A DNA stretch of 64,000 nucleotides from Hoylesella enoeca JCM 12259 (lineage in GTDB: Bacteria; Bacteroidota; Bacteroidia; Bacteroidales; Bacteroidaceae). Location: NCBI RefSeq assembly GCF_000613405.1, contig NZ_BAIX01000006.1, positions 40,413 through 104,412 on the forward strand, written 5' to 3'. The notes beneath the pieces were generated by a model. It did not search any database. It was not told where the DNA came from and saw only the letters and a list, made by a program, of their open reading frames with translations. Shown here piece by piece: positions 26,558-35,649 of the stretch (position 1 is the first letter of the stretch; the number at the start of each line of letters is the position of its first letter). The position numbers and the translations under genes are program-made.

Positions 26558-27913
26558 TTATTCGCTCATCAATTTATTGAAATCATCGAGCGAGATTTCT
26601 TTCTCATTGAGTTTCACCACCGTTTTGAGTGCTTGCGTGAGCTTACGATCGATAGAACGGTCTACGAGTCCATCAGTATTCTCACGCTTCTTCAACATTT
26701 CGTCGGCGTAATTGCTGATATATTCATCGGGCACATTATTCATTCCGTATTGCGCAAACTGTGCACGAGCAGCCTCTTTGGCCGTTTCACGAATATCGTC
26801 GTCATTCACTTTGATACCCGTTGCAGCCACAAGCTGTTCCTTGATAAGATGCCAAGTGAGTTCTTTCAAGCTTTGCTCGTAATTCTTCTCAACAAATTCT
26901 TCACCGCGTTCTTTATTATTACGTAGCATAACTCGCTTCAAGAGCGCATCCGGATAGGTGAGTTTGCCCACCTTTTTCTCTGCATATTTACGGACGTCTT
27001 GAATGAATTTGTAGTCGCTGTCGACCTCAAGCTGCCCCTTCAAACCGCCTGCAATCATCTCGCGGAACTCTTTCTCGCTCTTCACTGCGTCCTTACCGTA
27101 AACGCTGTCAAAGAGTTCTTGGTTGATCTCCGCTTTCTTGAAGCGACGGATTTCGGTAATTTGATAACTGAAATCAGCCGTCACATGCTCGGCCTCTTCT
27201 TTCTTAATGTTTAGCAACGAAGCGATTTCCACATTGCTTTTGGGATATGCTTGTTTCGGGTTGAACGTAATAATGTCGCCCAATTTGGCACCATCGAAAC
27301 GTTTCTTTTGATCCTCTACCTTGATATTATCAGGCATCATCACAGCTCCTTCGACCGTAATGCCGCCCTCTTTGGTATTGCCTTGCTCATCGAGTTCGCG
27401 TAGATCGCCTTTCAACATGTCACGATCCTCATAACTCTTGGCATTCTCATAATTGCCGGCACGCGATGCAAACATATCTACTTGCTGGTCGATGAGTTTG
27501 TCGTCGACCGTGATTTTATAATAATCTATCTTGTCTTTGTCGGTCAATTCGATCTTAAATTCAGGCGCAACAGCCACGTCAAACTTGAACGTGTAGGGCG
27601 GTTCTTTCTCCAAATCCTGCGCTTCCTGACTATCCGAAGGCAGTGGTTCGCCCAGCATCTGAATCTTATTCTCTTGCAGATACTTATAGATTTGTTCGCC
27701 AACCAACTTGTTGATAGCATCCATTTTGGCAGAAGTGCCGAATTGTTTCTTGATCAGTCCCATCGGAACCATACCCGGACGGAAGCCCGGAATATTAGCT
27801 TTCTTGCGATAATCTTTCAATGTTTTGTCGACAGTTTCTTGATAATCAGCCTCTTCAACAGTCAAAGTGAGCAGGCCGTTCAGCTTGTCGGGGTTTTCAA
27901 ATGAGATCTTCAT
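26558..27913 (-). CDS. tig: Trigger factor, ribosome-associated chaperone
   Basis: 451 residues. N-terminal ribosome-binding domain with the signature IPGFRPGMVPMGLIKKQFG (classic G-F-R-x-G-x-x-P motif), a central PPIase-like domain (from about residue 150; E..A.G....V...G) and a helical C-terminal chaperone domain. It binds nascent chains at the exit tunnel. Bacteroidota trigger factors are divergent in the PPIase part, as here. Monocistronic with its own promoter and terminator. Confidence 0.92.
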   Translation of the reverse strand: MKISFENPDKLNGLLTLTVEEADYQETVDKTLKDYRKKANIPGFRPGMVPMGLIKKQFGTSAKMDAINKLVGEQIYKYLQENKIQMLGEPLPSDSQEAQDLEKEPPYTFKFDVAVAPEFKIELTDKDKIDYYKITVDDKLIDQQVDMFASRAGNYENAKSYEDRDMLKGDLRELDEQGNTKEGGITVEGAVMMPDNIKVEDQKKRFDGAKLGDIITFNPKQAYPKSNVEIASLLNIKKEEAEHVTADFSYQITEIRRFKKAEINQELFDSVYGKDAVKSEKEFREMIAGGLKGQLEVDSDYKFIQDVRKYAEKKVGKLTYPDALLKRVMLRNNKERGEEFVEKNYEQSLKELTWHLIKEQLVAATGIKVNDDDIRETAKEAARAQFAQYGMNNVPDEYISNYADEMLKKRENTDGLVDRSIDRKLTQALKTVVKLNEKEISLDDFNKLMSE

Positions 27914-27966
27914 TTCTGATGTCTTAGTTTATATTCGATACGATATTATTGTTTTTAAATGAGTTG

Positions 27967-27974
27967 CAAAAGTA
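27967..27974 (-). promoter_or_regulatory. -7 element for tig
   Basis: TACTTTTG on the minus strand, perfect TAnnTTTG, 53 bp upstream of tig. Confidence 0.6.
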
Positions 27975-28107
27975 ATTATATTTTACGGAAAGACCTAATT
28001 TAATATACAAAAAAGTGTTTCTTGCACATCGCTTGCAAGTGAAATGTTGGATGATTGGCCCTTCGCACAACCATGCAACAGGCTTCATTCGCCATTCTTC
28101 AATAAAA

Positions 28108-28144
28108 AAATCCTCCGCTGATTTTGAACATCAACGGAGGATTT
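28108..28144 (-). terminator. Intrinsic terminator after tRNA-Ser
   Basis: AAATCCTCCG..TGAT / ATCA..CGGAGGATTT, ten plus four pairs, followed on the minus strand by TTTTTTTATT. It starts 12 bp after the tRNA 3' end. Confidence 0.85.
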
Positions 28145-28156
28145 CATCGACTTTTG

Positions 28157-28244
28157 CGGAAAGAGGGGGATTCGAACCCCCGAATCGGTTTCGCCGATTA
28201 CACGCTTTCCAGGCGTGCCTCTTCAGCCACTCGAGCACCTTTCC
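28157..28244 (-). tRNA. tRNA-Ser(GGA)
   Basis: 88-nt tRNA on the minus strand. Acceptor GGAAAGG pairs with TCTTTCC (one G-T); T arm GGGGG-TTCGAAT-CCCCC; anticodon loop CT-GGA-AA between CACGC and GCGTG; a long variable arm ATCGG-CGAAA-CCGAT as expected for Ser. Discriminator G. The 3' CCA is not encoded. Confidence 0.95.
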
Positions 28245-28260
28245 TTTTTCAATTGCGTTG

Positions 28261-28268
28261 CAAAATTA
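28261..28268 (-). promoter_or_regulatory. -7 element for tRNA-Ser
   Basis: TAATTTTG on the minus strand, perfect TAnnTTTG, 16 bp upstream of the tRNA 5' end. Confidence 0.55.
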
Positions 28269-28347
28269 AAGCTTTTATCTTGATTCTCAGCATGAATTGA
28301 TGGAAAATTCGATGTAAACAGCGATTTTCTGTAAATTCCGAGAACTG

Positions 28348-29141
28348 CTATACACCGAAAATGCGCTGCACATTGGCTGTCGTCTGACGAGCCACTTCTT
28401 CTTCGGAGATGGCGAAACATGCTGCCAATCGCTGCAAAACATATTTCACAAAGGCGCTTTCGTTACGTTTTCCGCGCATCGGAACAGGTGCCATATACGG
28501 CGAATCGGTTTCCAAAACGAGTCGAGACAATGGCAAATGAGGCAAGACTTCGGCAGATGACTGCTTTTGAAGGTGAGCACACCGCCTATTCCGAGAGCGA
28601 AACGATCAAAAGCCAGCAACTCGGCAGCTTCTTTTTCGTTGCCCGTAAAGCAATGGAACACGCCGCCGGGCAGGTTTTCGGCATAGCGTTTGAGGATGTG
28701 TATCATCTCGTTTTGCCCTTTACGGCAATGAATGGAAAGCGGAAGTCGGGTCTCAACCGACCATTTCACTTGCTCCTCGAACGCCTCTAATTGCTCTTGT
28801 TGAAACTCCCGACTCCAATAAAAGTCTAATCCCACCTCGCCCACAGCGATATATCGGATGTCTTTTCCGGGGTCAGTGAGGTTGCGATCCAGTTGGTGAC
28901 GCATTTCCGCCAACACTTCGCGGAAATCAGCTTTCACCTCTTCGGGATGCAAACCGATCATCGGATAGGCATAACCGGGATAGGAGCGACAGACTCTTTG
29001 AATGGATTCGACCGACGAGAGATCAATGGCGGGCAAAAAGACTTTGCTTACCCCGACAGCCTGCGCACGCTCGATGACTTGCGGAAGATCGTCTCTGAAT
29101 TCCTCGCCATCAAGATGTGTGTGTGTATCTACGTATTTCAT
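28348..29141 (-). CDS. tatD: TatD-family metal-dependent hydrolase (DNase), frameshifted in this sequence
   Basis: N-terminal part reads from 29141 (MKYVDTHTHLDGEEF, with the H-x-H metal motif; GEVGLDFYW; FHCFTG), but the frame runs into unrelated residues after LTFKSSHLPK. The expected C-terminal part continues in another frame (PHLPLSRLVLETDSPYMAP...) to 28348. Adding one G at ~28551 (CCG-GAA for CCG-AA) restores 264 residues, normal for TatD. Homopolymer undercall is the likely cause. Last gene of the tonB-polyprenyl synthase operon; start directly follows the stop of the upstream gene. Confidence 0.9.
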
Positions 29142-29840
29142 TCAATACAAATGTTCCTCGTGTCGCCTGTAATAATAAACCACTCCGAACTTGCGACACG
29201 CTTCGAATCTCACTTCCGGAGGTTCGTTTTCGAAATGTTTTTCTATCTGATTCCACAAATCCAACAGTATTTCATCCACCTCCGGACGTAGTTTCTGAAT
29301 GTCTTCCAAGGCTTTTTGCGTGCGACTTTGCAGTATCTTCTGCTGTTCATAAATGTTTTTGAAGATGTCCCAATGCGTAGACACCATTCCGATTGTGGGA
29401 TTATAGATCGGTCGTCCACCTTTTTTGAGTCGTGCTTTCTCTCCTTCCAACACGCTCTTTCCCCATTCTATGAGGCCGTCTGTGGTTTTGAAGTTGGGCA
29501 ATGACGTGGCGTCATGGGGCAATCCGTAAAGAGTGAGATGCTGACGTTTGATTTCTCCACGCTCGACAGCCATCAACAACACCTGCAAAAAGTGACTTAC
29601 GTAGATCGAAGCCTTGTGTTGGAGTTTGTCAAAACGACTTGATGAGCGCGTTTGAGCCTGCAAACACACGCGATATTGTTCACAGGCTGTGAGCAATCGG
29701 TCGTAAGCGGGTTGGGCGCGATTGAGTGTTTGCCAATCGATAAAGCGATTACGAACCGTATAGACTTCATTGTTGTCGAGCAAAGTCTTTAATGCTTTCA
29801 GTCTTGCAGCATCTGTTTTGGGCAGTCGTCTGTATGGCAT
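29142..29840 (-). CDS. Conserved protein of unknown function, 232 aa
   Basis: Soluble, helical, charged, no signal peptide. Features: N-terminal NRFIDWQTLNRAQPAYDRL, central YVSHFLQVLLMAVERGEIKRQHL, TLYGLPHDATSLPNFKT, and a long C-terminal helix EQQKILQSRTQKALEDIQKLRPEVDEILLDLWNQIEKHF. I do not recognise a named family. It sits 4 bp after the polyprenyl synthase gene and directly before tatD, so it is part of a tight operon. Confidence 0.7.
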   Translation of the reverse strand: MPYRRLPKTDAARLKALKTLLDNNEVYTVRNRFIDWQTLNRAQPAYDRLLTACEQYRVCLQAQTRSSSRFDKLQHKASIYVSHFLQVLLMAVERGEIKRQHLTLYGLPHDATSLPNFKTTDGLIEWGKSVLEGEKARLKKGGRPIYNPTIGMVSTHWDIFKNIYEQQKILQSRTQKALEDIQKLRPEVDEILLDLWNQIEKHFENEPPEVRFEACRKFGVVYYYRRHEEHLY

Positions 29841-29844
29841 GGGC

Positions 29845-30819
29845 TCAATATTGACGGTTCATCATTCGCGAAGTATAGGCGATCAATTCCTGTTTGCGCG
29901 TCTCGGGCACGTCAAGTGCAGCCAAATAGTTGCGGCTTCGATCATAGAAATAAGAGATTTTGTCCGTCGCCAGCAGGTCGACTCCGATCTCATTATATAA
30001 TGAAGTGACAGCAGCGATCTTCTCTTGGGCATCAAAATGCGGCATCGCAAGCCATTGTTCCAACTCGGCGCGTTGCTTAGCTGAGGCCCGGTTCAGGGCA
30101 TTGATCAGCATATAAGTCTTTTTGTTGGAAACGATGTCGCCGCCGATGGCTTTGCCGAAAACCTGCGTATCGCCGTAAACATCTAAGAAGTCGTCTTGCA
30201 ACTGAAAGGCAAGTCCGATCTGTTCGCCGAATTGATACAGTGTGTCCGCATCTTTCTCGGGCGCTCCCGAGAGGATGGCGCCTGTCTTTAAAGCACATGC
30301 CAGCAACACACTTGTCTTCAAACGAATCATCTCGATATATTCATCTTCGGTGACATCGTTGCGGTTTTCGAAGTCCATATCATATTGTTGGCCCTCTCCT
30401 ATTTCCAAAGCTGTTTCAGTGAAGAGGTCGAGCACGGGTTTGAGTTTATCTGGATCGCATTGCGCAATGCGTTGATACGCCAGCACTAACATCGTATCTC
30501 CGCTCAGAATGGCAGTGTTATCGTTCCATCGTTTGTGCACCGTCTGATGTCCGCGACGCAATTCTGCGCGATCCATCAGGTCGTCGTGCAACAGCGTATA
30601 GTTATGATAGGTTTCCAACCCGCAGGCTGTCGGAAGAATGGTTTCGGGATCATCGCGATACAAATTATAGGCCAGCAACATCAGTACAGGTCTGATTCGT
30701 TTGCCGCCCATCGATAAAACGTATTTGATCGGTGCATAAAGCGTGTCCGGCTGACGGTCATATGCGAGTCCGTCGATATATTCGTTCACCTTTGTCAATA
30801 TTTCATCGGCTGTCAACAT
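29845..30819 (-). CDS. Polyprenyl (farnesyl/geranylgeranyl-type) diphosphate synthase
   Basis: 324 residues, trans-isoprenyl diphosphate synthase. First Asp-rich motif LLHDDLMDRAELRRG, second FQLQDDFLDVYGD, plus GGKRIRPVLMLLAYNL at the substrate-binding N-terminus and GDTMLVLAYQ. It condenses IPP with allylic diphosphates. Short-chain-like motif spacing (D-D-x-x-D) suggests FPP/GGPP or octaprenyl product; product length cannot be set from sequence alone. Follows tonB by 12 bp. Confidence 0.92.
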   Translation of the reverse strand: MLTADEILTKVNEYIDGLAYDRQPDTLYAPIKYVLSMGGKRIRPVLMLLAYNLYRDDPETILPTACGLETYHNYTLLHDDLMDRAELRRGHQTVHKRWNDNTAILSGDTMLVLAYQRIAQCDPDKLKPVLDLFTETALEIGEGQQYDMDFENRNDVTEDEYIEMIRLKTSVLLACALKTGAILSGAPEKDADTLYQFGEQIGLAFQLQDDFLDVYGDTQVFGKAIGGDIVSNKKTYMLINALNRASAKQRAELEQWLAMPHFDAQEKIAAVTSLYNEIGVDLLATDKISYFYDRSRNYLAALDVPETRKQELIAYTSRMMNRQY

Positions 30820-30831
30820 GTCTTCTCTTAT

Positions 30832-31542
30832 CTATAATTTAAACACCACCGGCACGGCAAACATCGTTCGACAGGGTTTGTTGTTTTGAATGCCCGGCTT
30901 CCATTTGGGCATCATTCGGATCACGCGGAGCGCCTCACGGTCGAGCAAAGGATCGACGGATCGAGCCAGCTTCACCTCTGCAATACTGCCATCTGTATTG
31001 ATAATAAACGACACCACCACCTTTCCTTCGATACGTTGTTGATGTGCATAGGGAGGATAATGCAGATTCTTGGTGAGCCATTTCATCAATTCCACCATCC
31101 CGCCGGGGAACTCCGGCAATGCTTCTACAATGCGGACATCGTTCGGACCGTGCTCTTCCACCGGTGTTTGGGGTAGTGCCTGCGTGACATTTGCATCCGA
31201 AACCTGTCCGTCTCCATCGCCCACCATCAGCGGATTGCTGTTGGGCGACACTTTCTCGGGATTGTTTTCGGCTTTGTCCACGGCCTTGATTTTATCCGTG
31301 ATGGCCTGCGATGCAAGGCTCGGAGACACGGCCGCAATCATATCCCGAGGGTCTGTGGCGGGGCGCATCACGATGTCTTGGGCCATATCGTCAAGCTCGT
31401 TACCGACAGATTCGGCATCGCCATTACGACTGTTGAATTCGAATCCCACGAACAACAACGATAAAACGAGAATCAATCCCAGCAGAAATCCCGTGCTGCG
31501 ACTGCTCTCCAAATCGGCCTTTTCAGACTTTTTACGCTCCAA
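30832..31542 (-). CDS. TonB-family energy transducer
   Basis: 236 residues. One transmembrane segment (residues ~19-36, FLLGLILVLSLLFVGFEF), a linker of ~110 residues, and a C-terminal TonB domain (YPPYAHQQRIEGKVVVSFIINTDGSIAEVKLARSVDPLLDREALRVI). The fold couples inner-membrane proton force to outer-membrane receptors. Upstream is a divergent promoter shared with porQ. No exbB/exbD nearby. Confidence 0.88.
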   Translation of the reverse strand: MERKKSEKADLESSRSTGFLLGLILVLSLLFVGFEFNSRNGDAESVGNELDDMAQDIVMRPATDPRDMIAAVSPSLASQAITDKIKAVDKAENNPEKVSPNSNPLMVGDGDGQVSDANVTQALPQTPVEEHGPNDVRIVEALPEFPGGMVELMKWLTKNLHYPPYAHQQRIEGKVVVSFIINTDGSIAEVKLARSVDPLLDREALRVIRMMPKWKPGIQNNKPCRTMFAVPVVFKL

Positions 31543-31609
31543 TTCTTATCCTTTCGGGGGCGGGCCACATCCATCCGGATAGGCCAAAGACCCGTTATCG
31601 AATTTGATG

Positions 31610-31648
31610 CAAATATAGTATAGATATTTGGAAAAAGCCGTATCTTTG
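31610..31648. promoter_or_regulatory. Divergent -7 elements, tonB operon and porQ operon
   Basis: TATATTTG on the minus strand at 31617-31610 (68 bp before tonB) and TATCTTTG on the plus strand at 31641-31648 (21 bp before porQ). Both match TAnnTTTG. Confidence 0.6.
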
Positions 31649-31669
31649 CCGAGAAAATAGTAAAAACAG

Positions 31670-32614
31670 ATGAAAAAAGTTGTTTTCACCTTTCTTTTTG
31701 CGGTCATTTTGCTACCGATACAGGCTCAGACGAGTCGAGAAATTTACCATTTTTTGCGGCTTCCGATAAGTGCTCACGCTGCGGCTTTGGGTGGAGACAA
31801 CATCACACTCATTGAAGACAATGCGCCGTTGATGTTCAATAATCCTGCACTTCTCGGTTCGGTGAGTGATAAAACGCTCAATCTCAATTATATGAATTAT
31901 ATGAGCGGCGTGAACTATGGCAGTGCATCGTTTACCCGAATCATCCGAGATGCAGCCACGATTGCCGCCGGCGTGCAGTTTATCAACTACGGACGGATGC
32001 GCCAGACAGACGAAAACGGCGTGCAGATAGGCGAATTCTCGGCCAATGAGATTGCTTTTTCAGGGGTGTTTTCTTATGAATTGTCCGAGCGTTTGATCGG
32101 AGGCATCACCGCAAAAGTGATCACTTCGTATTTCGGCAACTACAATTCGCTGGCGATGGGTGTCGACTTAGGTGTCAATTATTATGATCCCGACCATCAA
32201 TGGTCGGTTTCGGCCGTGGCCAAAAACCTTGGTGGACAGCTGAAAGCCTATAACGAGGACTATGAGCGCATGCCGATTGATGTGCAATTCGGTGTCAGCA
32301 AGCGTTTCGAAGATATGCCGTTGCGTTTTTCTGCTACACTTGTAGATCTCAATCATTGGCATTATGCTTTCGTGAATCATGTCACTGCGGGCGTGGATGT
32401 GTTGCTCTCGGAGCGCATCTACGTTGCGGCGGGCTACAACTTTCGGCGAGCACGCGAAATGAAAATAGCCGACGGCGACGGCAATAGCAGTCACGGCGCC
32501 GGTCTTTCGCTTGGAACCGGACTGCAATTAGAACGTTTCAAGCTGCATATTGCTTACGGGAAATATCATGTTTCCTCGTCTTCTCTCATCATGAATGTAT
32601 CATATAGTCTTTAA
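31670..32614 (+). CDS. porQ: Type IX secretion system protein PorQ
   Basis: 314 residues with a signal peptide (cleavage after IQAQ, residue ~20). Outer-membrane beta-barrel of the PorV/PorQ family: [36 protein letters not shown] is the conserved N-terminal block, followed by amphipathic strands to the C-terminal MNVSYSL. In the type IX system PorQ is part of the attachment complex that binds cargo to A-LPS. Cmk follows after 5 bp, the usual porQ-cmk order of Bacteroidota. Confidence 0.9.
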   Translation: MKKVVFTFLFAVILLPIQAQTSREIYHFLRLPISAHAAALGGDNITLIEDNAPLMFNNPALLGSVSDKTLNLNYMNYMSGVNYGSASFTRIIRDAATIAAGVQFINYGRMRQTDENGVQIGEFSANEIAFSGVFSYELSERLIGGITAKVITSYFGNYNSLAMGVDLGVNYYDPDHQWSVSAVAKNLGGQLKAYNEDYERMPIDVQFGVSKRFEDMPLRFSATLVDLNHWHYAFVNHVTAGVDVLLSERIYVAAGYNFRRAREMKIADGDGNSSHGAGLSLGTGLQLERFKLHIAYGKYHVSSSSLIMNVSYSL

Positions 32615-32619
32615 ACAGG

Positions 32620-33312
32620 ATGAAAAAAATAACGATAGCCATCGACGGTTATTCGTCGTGCGGTAAGAGTACGATGGCTAAAAACTTAGCGCGCGAGATC
32701 GGATATATTTATATCGACACAGGCGCCATGTATCGCGCAGTTACGCTCTATGCGTTGAGGCGCGGCCAAATCACCGTTAATCGCACGGTGAAAAGCATTG
32801 AGTTGGAACGCGAAATGCCGTTAATCACCGTCTCATTCACCATTAATCGCGAGACGGGGCAGCCCGACACGCTTCTCAACGGAGAGAATGTGGAGCAACA
32901 GATCCGCACGATGGAGGTTTCCAACAATGTCAGCCAGATAGCTGCCTTGCCTTTTGTGCGTGAAGCGTTGGTGGCTCAACAGCAACGCATGGGAGCCAAC
33001 AAAAGTGTTGTGATGGACGGACGCGACATCGGCACTGTGGTCTTTCCCGATGCCGAACTTAAAATATTCGTCACGGCCAGTGCCGAAGTGCGTGCACAAC
33101 GACGCTTTGATGAATTGAAAGCCAAGGGCATTTCGGCTGACTATTCCGATATTCTGAAAAACGTGCAAGAGCGTGATTACATCGACAGTCATCGCGAAGT
33201 GAGTCCGCTCCGAAAGGCTTCCGATGCCATCGAACTCGATAACAGCCAGCTCACCATCGACCAACAGCAAGCATGGTTGCTACAACAGTATCAGCGGGCA
33301 GCCGCAGAATAG
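32620..33312 (+). CDS. cmk: Cytidylate kinase
   Basis: 230 residues. P-loop [15 protein letters not shown] at residues ~6-20, then [17 protein letters not shown] (CMP-binding), [23 protein letters not shown] and [16 protein letters not shown]. It phosphorylates CMP/dCMP. The insert between residues ~50 and 85 is of normal Bacteroidota length, but its DNA (about 32766-32860) follows the intergenic 22-bp unit CACCGTTAATCGC in phase; see findings. Confidence 0.96.
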   Translation: MKKITIAIDGYSSCGKSTMAKNLAREIGYIYIDTGAMYRAVTLYALRRGQITVNRTVKSIELEREMPLITVSFTINRETGQPDTLLNGENVEQQIRTMEVSNNVSQIAALPFVREALVAQQQRMGANKSVVMDGRDIGTVVFPDAELKIFVTASAEVRAQRRFDELKAKGISADYSDILKNVQERDYIDSHREVSPLRKASDAIELDNSQLTIDQQQAWLLQQYQRAAAE

Positions 33313-33399
33313 TGAGACGTCGACACCCAAACGTCGGAAGTATGCGTTAATTAAACTCATAAAAACTTACCAACCGGTGCACTTACGGATAAAAAAGCG

Positions 33400-33407
33400 T
33401 ACTTTTG
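33400..33407 (+). promoter_or_regulatory. Possible -7 element for the PH-like gene
   Basis: TACTTTTG, perfect TAnnTTTG, but only 8 bp before the ATG at 33416, so a transcript from it would be almost leaderless. Confidence 0.4.
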
Positions 33408-33415
33408 CAAGCGTT

Positions 33416-33817
33416 ATGGAGAGAATCTTTCATCAGCAATTCACGATGGCGAATAAGTGTAGCATAACACTGTTTTCATTGCTTGCATGTTATCTTTTTT
33501 GGCATAAGGCGGCACTGCCAGGCATGTTTGTGGCCGTGATTGTGGTGTTGATGATCGAGCGAATGATCCACACCACATATACCTTTACAGCTTCAGACCG
33601 TGGCGAAGTGCTGCGAATCAATCGTGGAAGATTCTCAAAACCAATGACGATTGCCGTTGACGAAATCATTCGATGTACTCGAATGAAAACCGCTTTCGGC
33701 TTGTCGCATTATCTGTTGATCGAATACGGTGCGCGACGGATAATGAGTGTCACTCCCGACAACAGCGAGGCTTTTATCGCCGAACTAAAAAAGAGACAGG
33801 AGCAAAACGAGAAATGA
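33416..33817 (+). CDS. Small membrane protein with PH-like domain
   Basis: 133 residues from the ATG at 33416. Two hydrophobic segments (SITLFSLLACYLFWHKAALPGMFVAVIVVLMIE) are followed by a soluble C-terminal part, TYTFTASDRGEVLRINRGRFSKPMTIAVDEIIRC...GARRIMSVTPDNSEAFIAELKKR, that looks like the bacterial PH domain (bPH2/YcxB-type). The start was chosen because the frame upstream overlaps cmk and lacks similarity. Stop overlaps the dacB start by four bases (ATGA). Confidence 0.7.
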   Translation: MERIFHQQFTMANKCSITLFSLLACYLFWHKAALPGMFVAVIVVLMIERMIHTTYTFTASDRGEVLRINRGRFSKPMTIAVDEIIRCTRMKTAFGLSHYLLIEYGARRIMSVTPDNSEAFIAELKKRQEQNEK

Positions 33818-35070
33818 AGAAATATTTGGGGTTGCTCTTTTTGATTTTCACGTTGCCTGCGGCGGCGCAAATCGAAGAAGAGACAACAGAAGACAGTCGG
33901 TCGGAAATCGTTGCAGACTCGACGGCCATCGATTCGCTGGTCCGTGACAGCGTGGCCTTACCTTGGCCGCAGTCTGTCCAGCATTATATCGACAGATTGT
34001 TACAGGCCGATATGTTCAAGACTTCGCAAGTGGGACTGATGATTTACGACCTCGATGCCGACTCGGCCATCGTTCGCGTCAATGAACGCCAGCTCATGCG
34101 GCCCGCTTCGACAATGAAAATCATTACGGCCATTGCTGCAATTGACCGCTTGGGCGGATCTTATCGGTTTAAGACCGAACTGTGCTACACGGGACGAGTG
34201 GACAACAATGTATTGGCAGGCGATGTTTATTGCGTGGGCGGTTTTGATCCGCGTTTCAATTCAGACGATCTCAAAGCCTTTGTTGAAAGCTTTCACAAAA
34301 TGGGCGTAGACACGATTCGCGGTCATATTTTTGCCGATAAAACGATGAAAGATACTGCTTCTTTGGGCGAAGGTTGGTGCTGGGATGACGATAATCCCGT
34401 GCTTTCTCCACTGCTGATCGGGCGCAAAGACATTTTTGTCGAACGGTTGATCGATGAGTTACGTGCATCCGGTATCGTGGTCGAAGCAGTCACGGGAGAG
34501 GCTCGCAAGCCCCAAGACGCTTATTGCATTGTGTCTCGTTTTCACACGATCGACCAAATTTTGATGCGTATGTTGAAAGAAAGCGACAACCTTTATGCAG
34601 AATCCATGTTCTACCAAATCGCTTCTTCCACGGGCAATCGCCCCGCAACGGCCAAGAACGCACGTGCTGTCATTGATCGACTCATCGCCAAAGTGGGGAT
34701 GGATCCGTCAAGATACAGACTGGCCGACGGTTCGGGACTCTCCTTATATAATTATGTCAGTCCCGAATTAGAAGTGAGGCTCATGCGATATGCCTATCAC
34801 AACGGCAACATTTACTTGCATCTGCTTCCTGCTTTGCCTGTTGCCGGCAACGATGGAACGCTGAAAAGCAGGATGCGCGGCCCTTTCACCAACGGCAATG
34901 TGAAAGCTAAAACCGGCACAGTGATGGGGATTAGTAGTTTGGCGGGCTATTGCACGGCTGCCAACGGACATCGCCTCTGTTTCTCGATCATCAATCAAGG
35001 CGTGATGCACGGCCGCAACGGGCGACGTTTCCAAGACCGAGTCTGCGAGGCATTATGCAGTCCGCAGTGA
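33814..35070 (+). CDS. dacB: D-alanyl-D-alanine carboxypeptidase/endopeptidase (PBP4 family)
   Basis: 418 residues from ATG 33814, chosen because it begins a clear signal peptide (MKKYLGLLFLIFTLPAAAQ). Peptidase S13 motifs: S-x-x-K in RPASTMKIITA, S-x-N in ESDNLYAES, K-T-G in KAKTGTVMG. Cleaves D-Ala-D-Ala or cross-links in periplasmic peptidoglycan. Coupled to the PH-like gene by ATGA. Confidence 0.93.
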   Translation: MKKYLGLLFLIFTLPAAAQIEEETTEDSRSEIVADSTAIDSLVRDSVALPWPQSVQHYIDRLLQADMFKTSQVGLMIYDLDADSAIVRVNERQLMRPASTMKIITAIAAIDRLGGSYRFKTELCYTGRVDNNVLAGDVYCVGGFDPRFNSDDLKAFVESFHKMGVDTIRGHIFADKTMKDTASLGEGWCWDDDNPVLSPLLIGRKDIFVERLIDELRASGIVVEAVTGEARKPQDAYCIVSRFHTIDQILMRMLKESDNLYAESMFYQIASSTGNRPATAKNARAVIDRLIAKVGMDPSRYRLADGSGLSLYNYVSPELEVRLMRYAYHNGNIYLHLLPALPVAGNDGTLKSRMRGPFTNGNVKAKTGTVMGISSLAGYCTAANGHRLCFSIINQGVMHGRNGRRFQDRVCEALCSPQ

Positions 35071-35128
35071 GTATTCGAAATGAAAATAAGAATTAGGAAA
35101 TACTGAGAAAGGAATTCAAAAGCATAAA

Positions 35129-35165
35129 AAATCGCCGCAAGTTATCGAAAAACTTACGGCGATTT
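35129..35165. terminator. Bidirectional terminator between dacB and rpsO
   Basis: AAATCGCCG / CGGCGATTT with inner AAGTT/AACTT; T-rich on both sides (GCTGTTTTTG on plus; TTTTTATGCTTTT on minus). Serves convergent dacB and rpsO. Confidence 0.8.
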
Positions 35166-35185
35166 GCTGTTTTTGCAAATGCGCA

Positions 35186-35455
35186 TTACTTGCGAAGTCC
35201 AAGAGCTTTGATAATAGCACGGTAGCGATTGATATCGCGATCGTACAAGTAATCAAGTAAAGCGCGGCGTTTTCCTACCAATTTCGTCAACGAACGGGCG
35301 GTAGTATGATCTTTATGATTCCGCTTGAGGTGTTCCGTCAAGTGGGAAATACGGTATGAGAACAATGCTATCTGGCTCTCAGCTGACCCAGTATCAGAGT
35401 TAGACTTTCCGTAATTTCCAAAGATCTCTTGTTTTTTTGCCTTGTCTAAATACAT
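35186..35455 (-). CDS. rpsO: 30S ribosomal protein S15
   Basis: 89 residues, full length. Family stretches: DTGSAESQIALFSYRISHLTEHLK, NHKDHTTARSLTKLVGKRRALLDYLY. Binds 16S rRNA helix 22. Single gene with own promoter and terminator. Confidence 0.98.
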   Translation of the reverse strand: MYLDKAKKQEIFGNYGKSNSDTGSAESQIALFSYRISHLTEHLKRNHKDHTTARSLTKLVGKRRALLDYLYDRDINRYRAIIKALGLRK

Positions 35456-35499
35456 AGAGCTTTGTTGTTATTAATTATTATTTTGCTAAAATGCGAGTG

Positions 35500-35507
35500 C
35501 AAAGGTA
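35500..35507 (-). promoter_or_regulatory. -7 element for rpsO
   Basis: TACCTTTG on the minus strand, perfect TAnnTTTG, 44 bp upstream of rpsO. The space between the divergent rpsO and typA promoters is AT-rich with repeated AATTCATAATTC. Confidence 0.65.
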
Positions 35508-35614
35508 ATACATTTAATTTGTAATTCGTAATTCATAATTCATAATTTGCTTGTTTTTAACATATTAGTCTATGAATTGTGGACCATCAACGAAGCATTG
35601 TGAATTAATTTTCG

Positions 35615-35622
35615 TACTTTTG
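35615..35622 (+). promoter_or_regulatory. -7 element for typA
   Basis: TACTTTTG on the plus strand, perfect TAnnTTTG, 27 bp upstream of typA. Confidence 0.65.
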
Positions 35623-35649
35623 CATCGTAATTTTTTTTAAGGTATTAAA

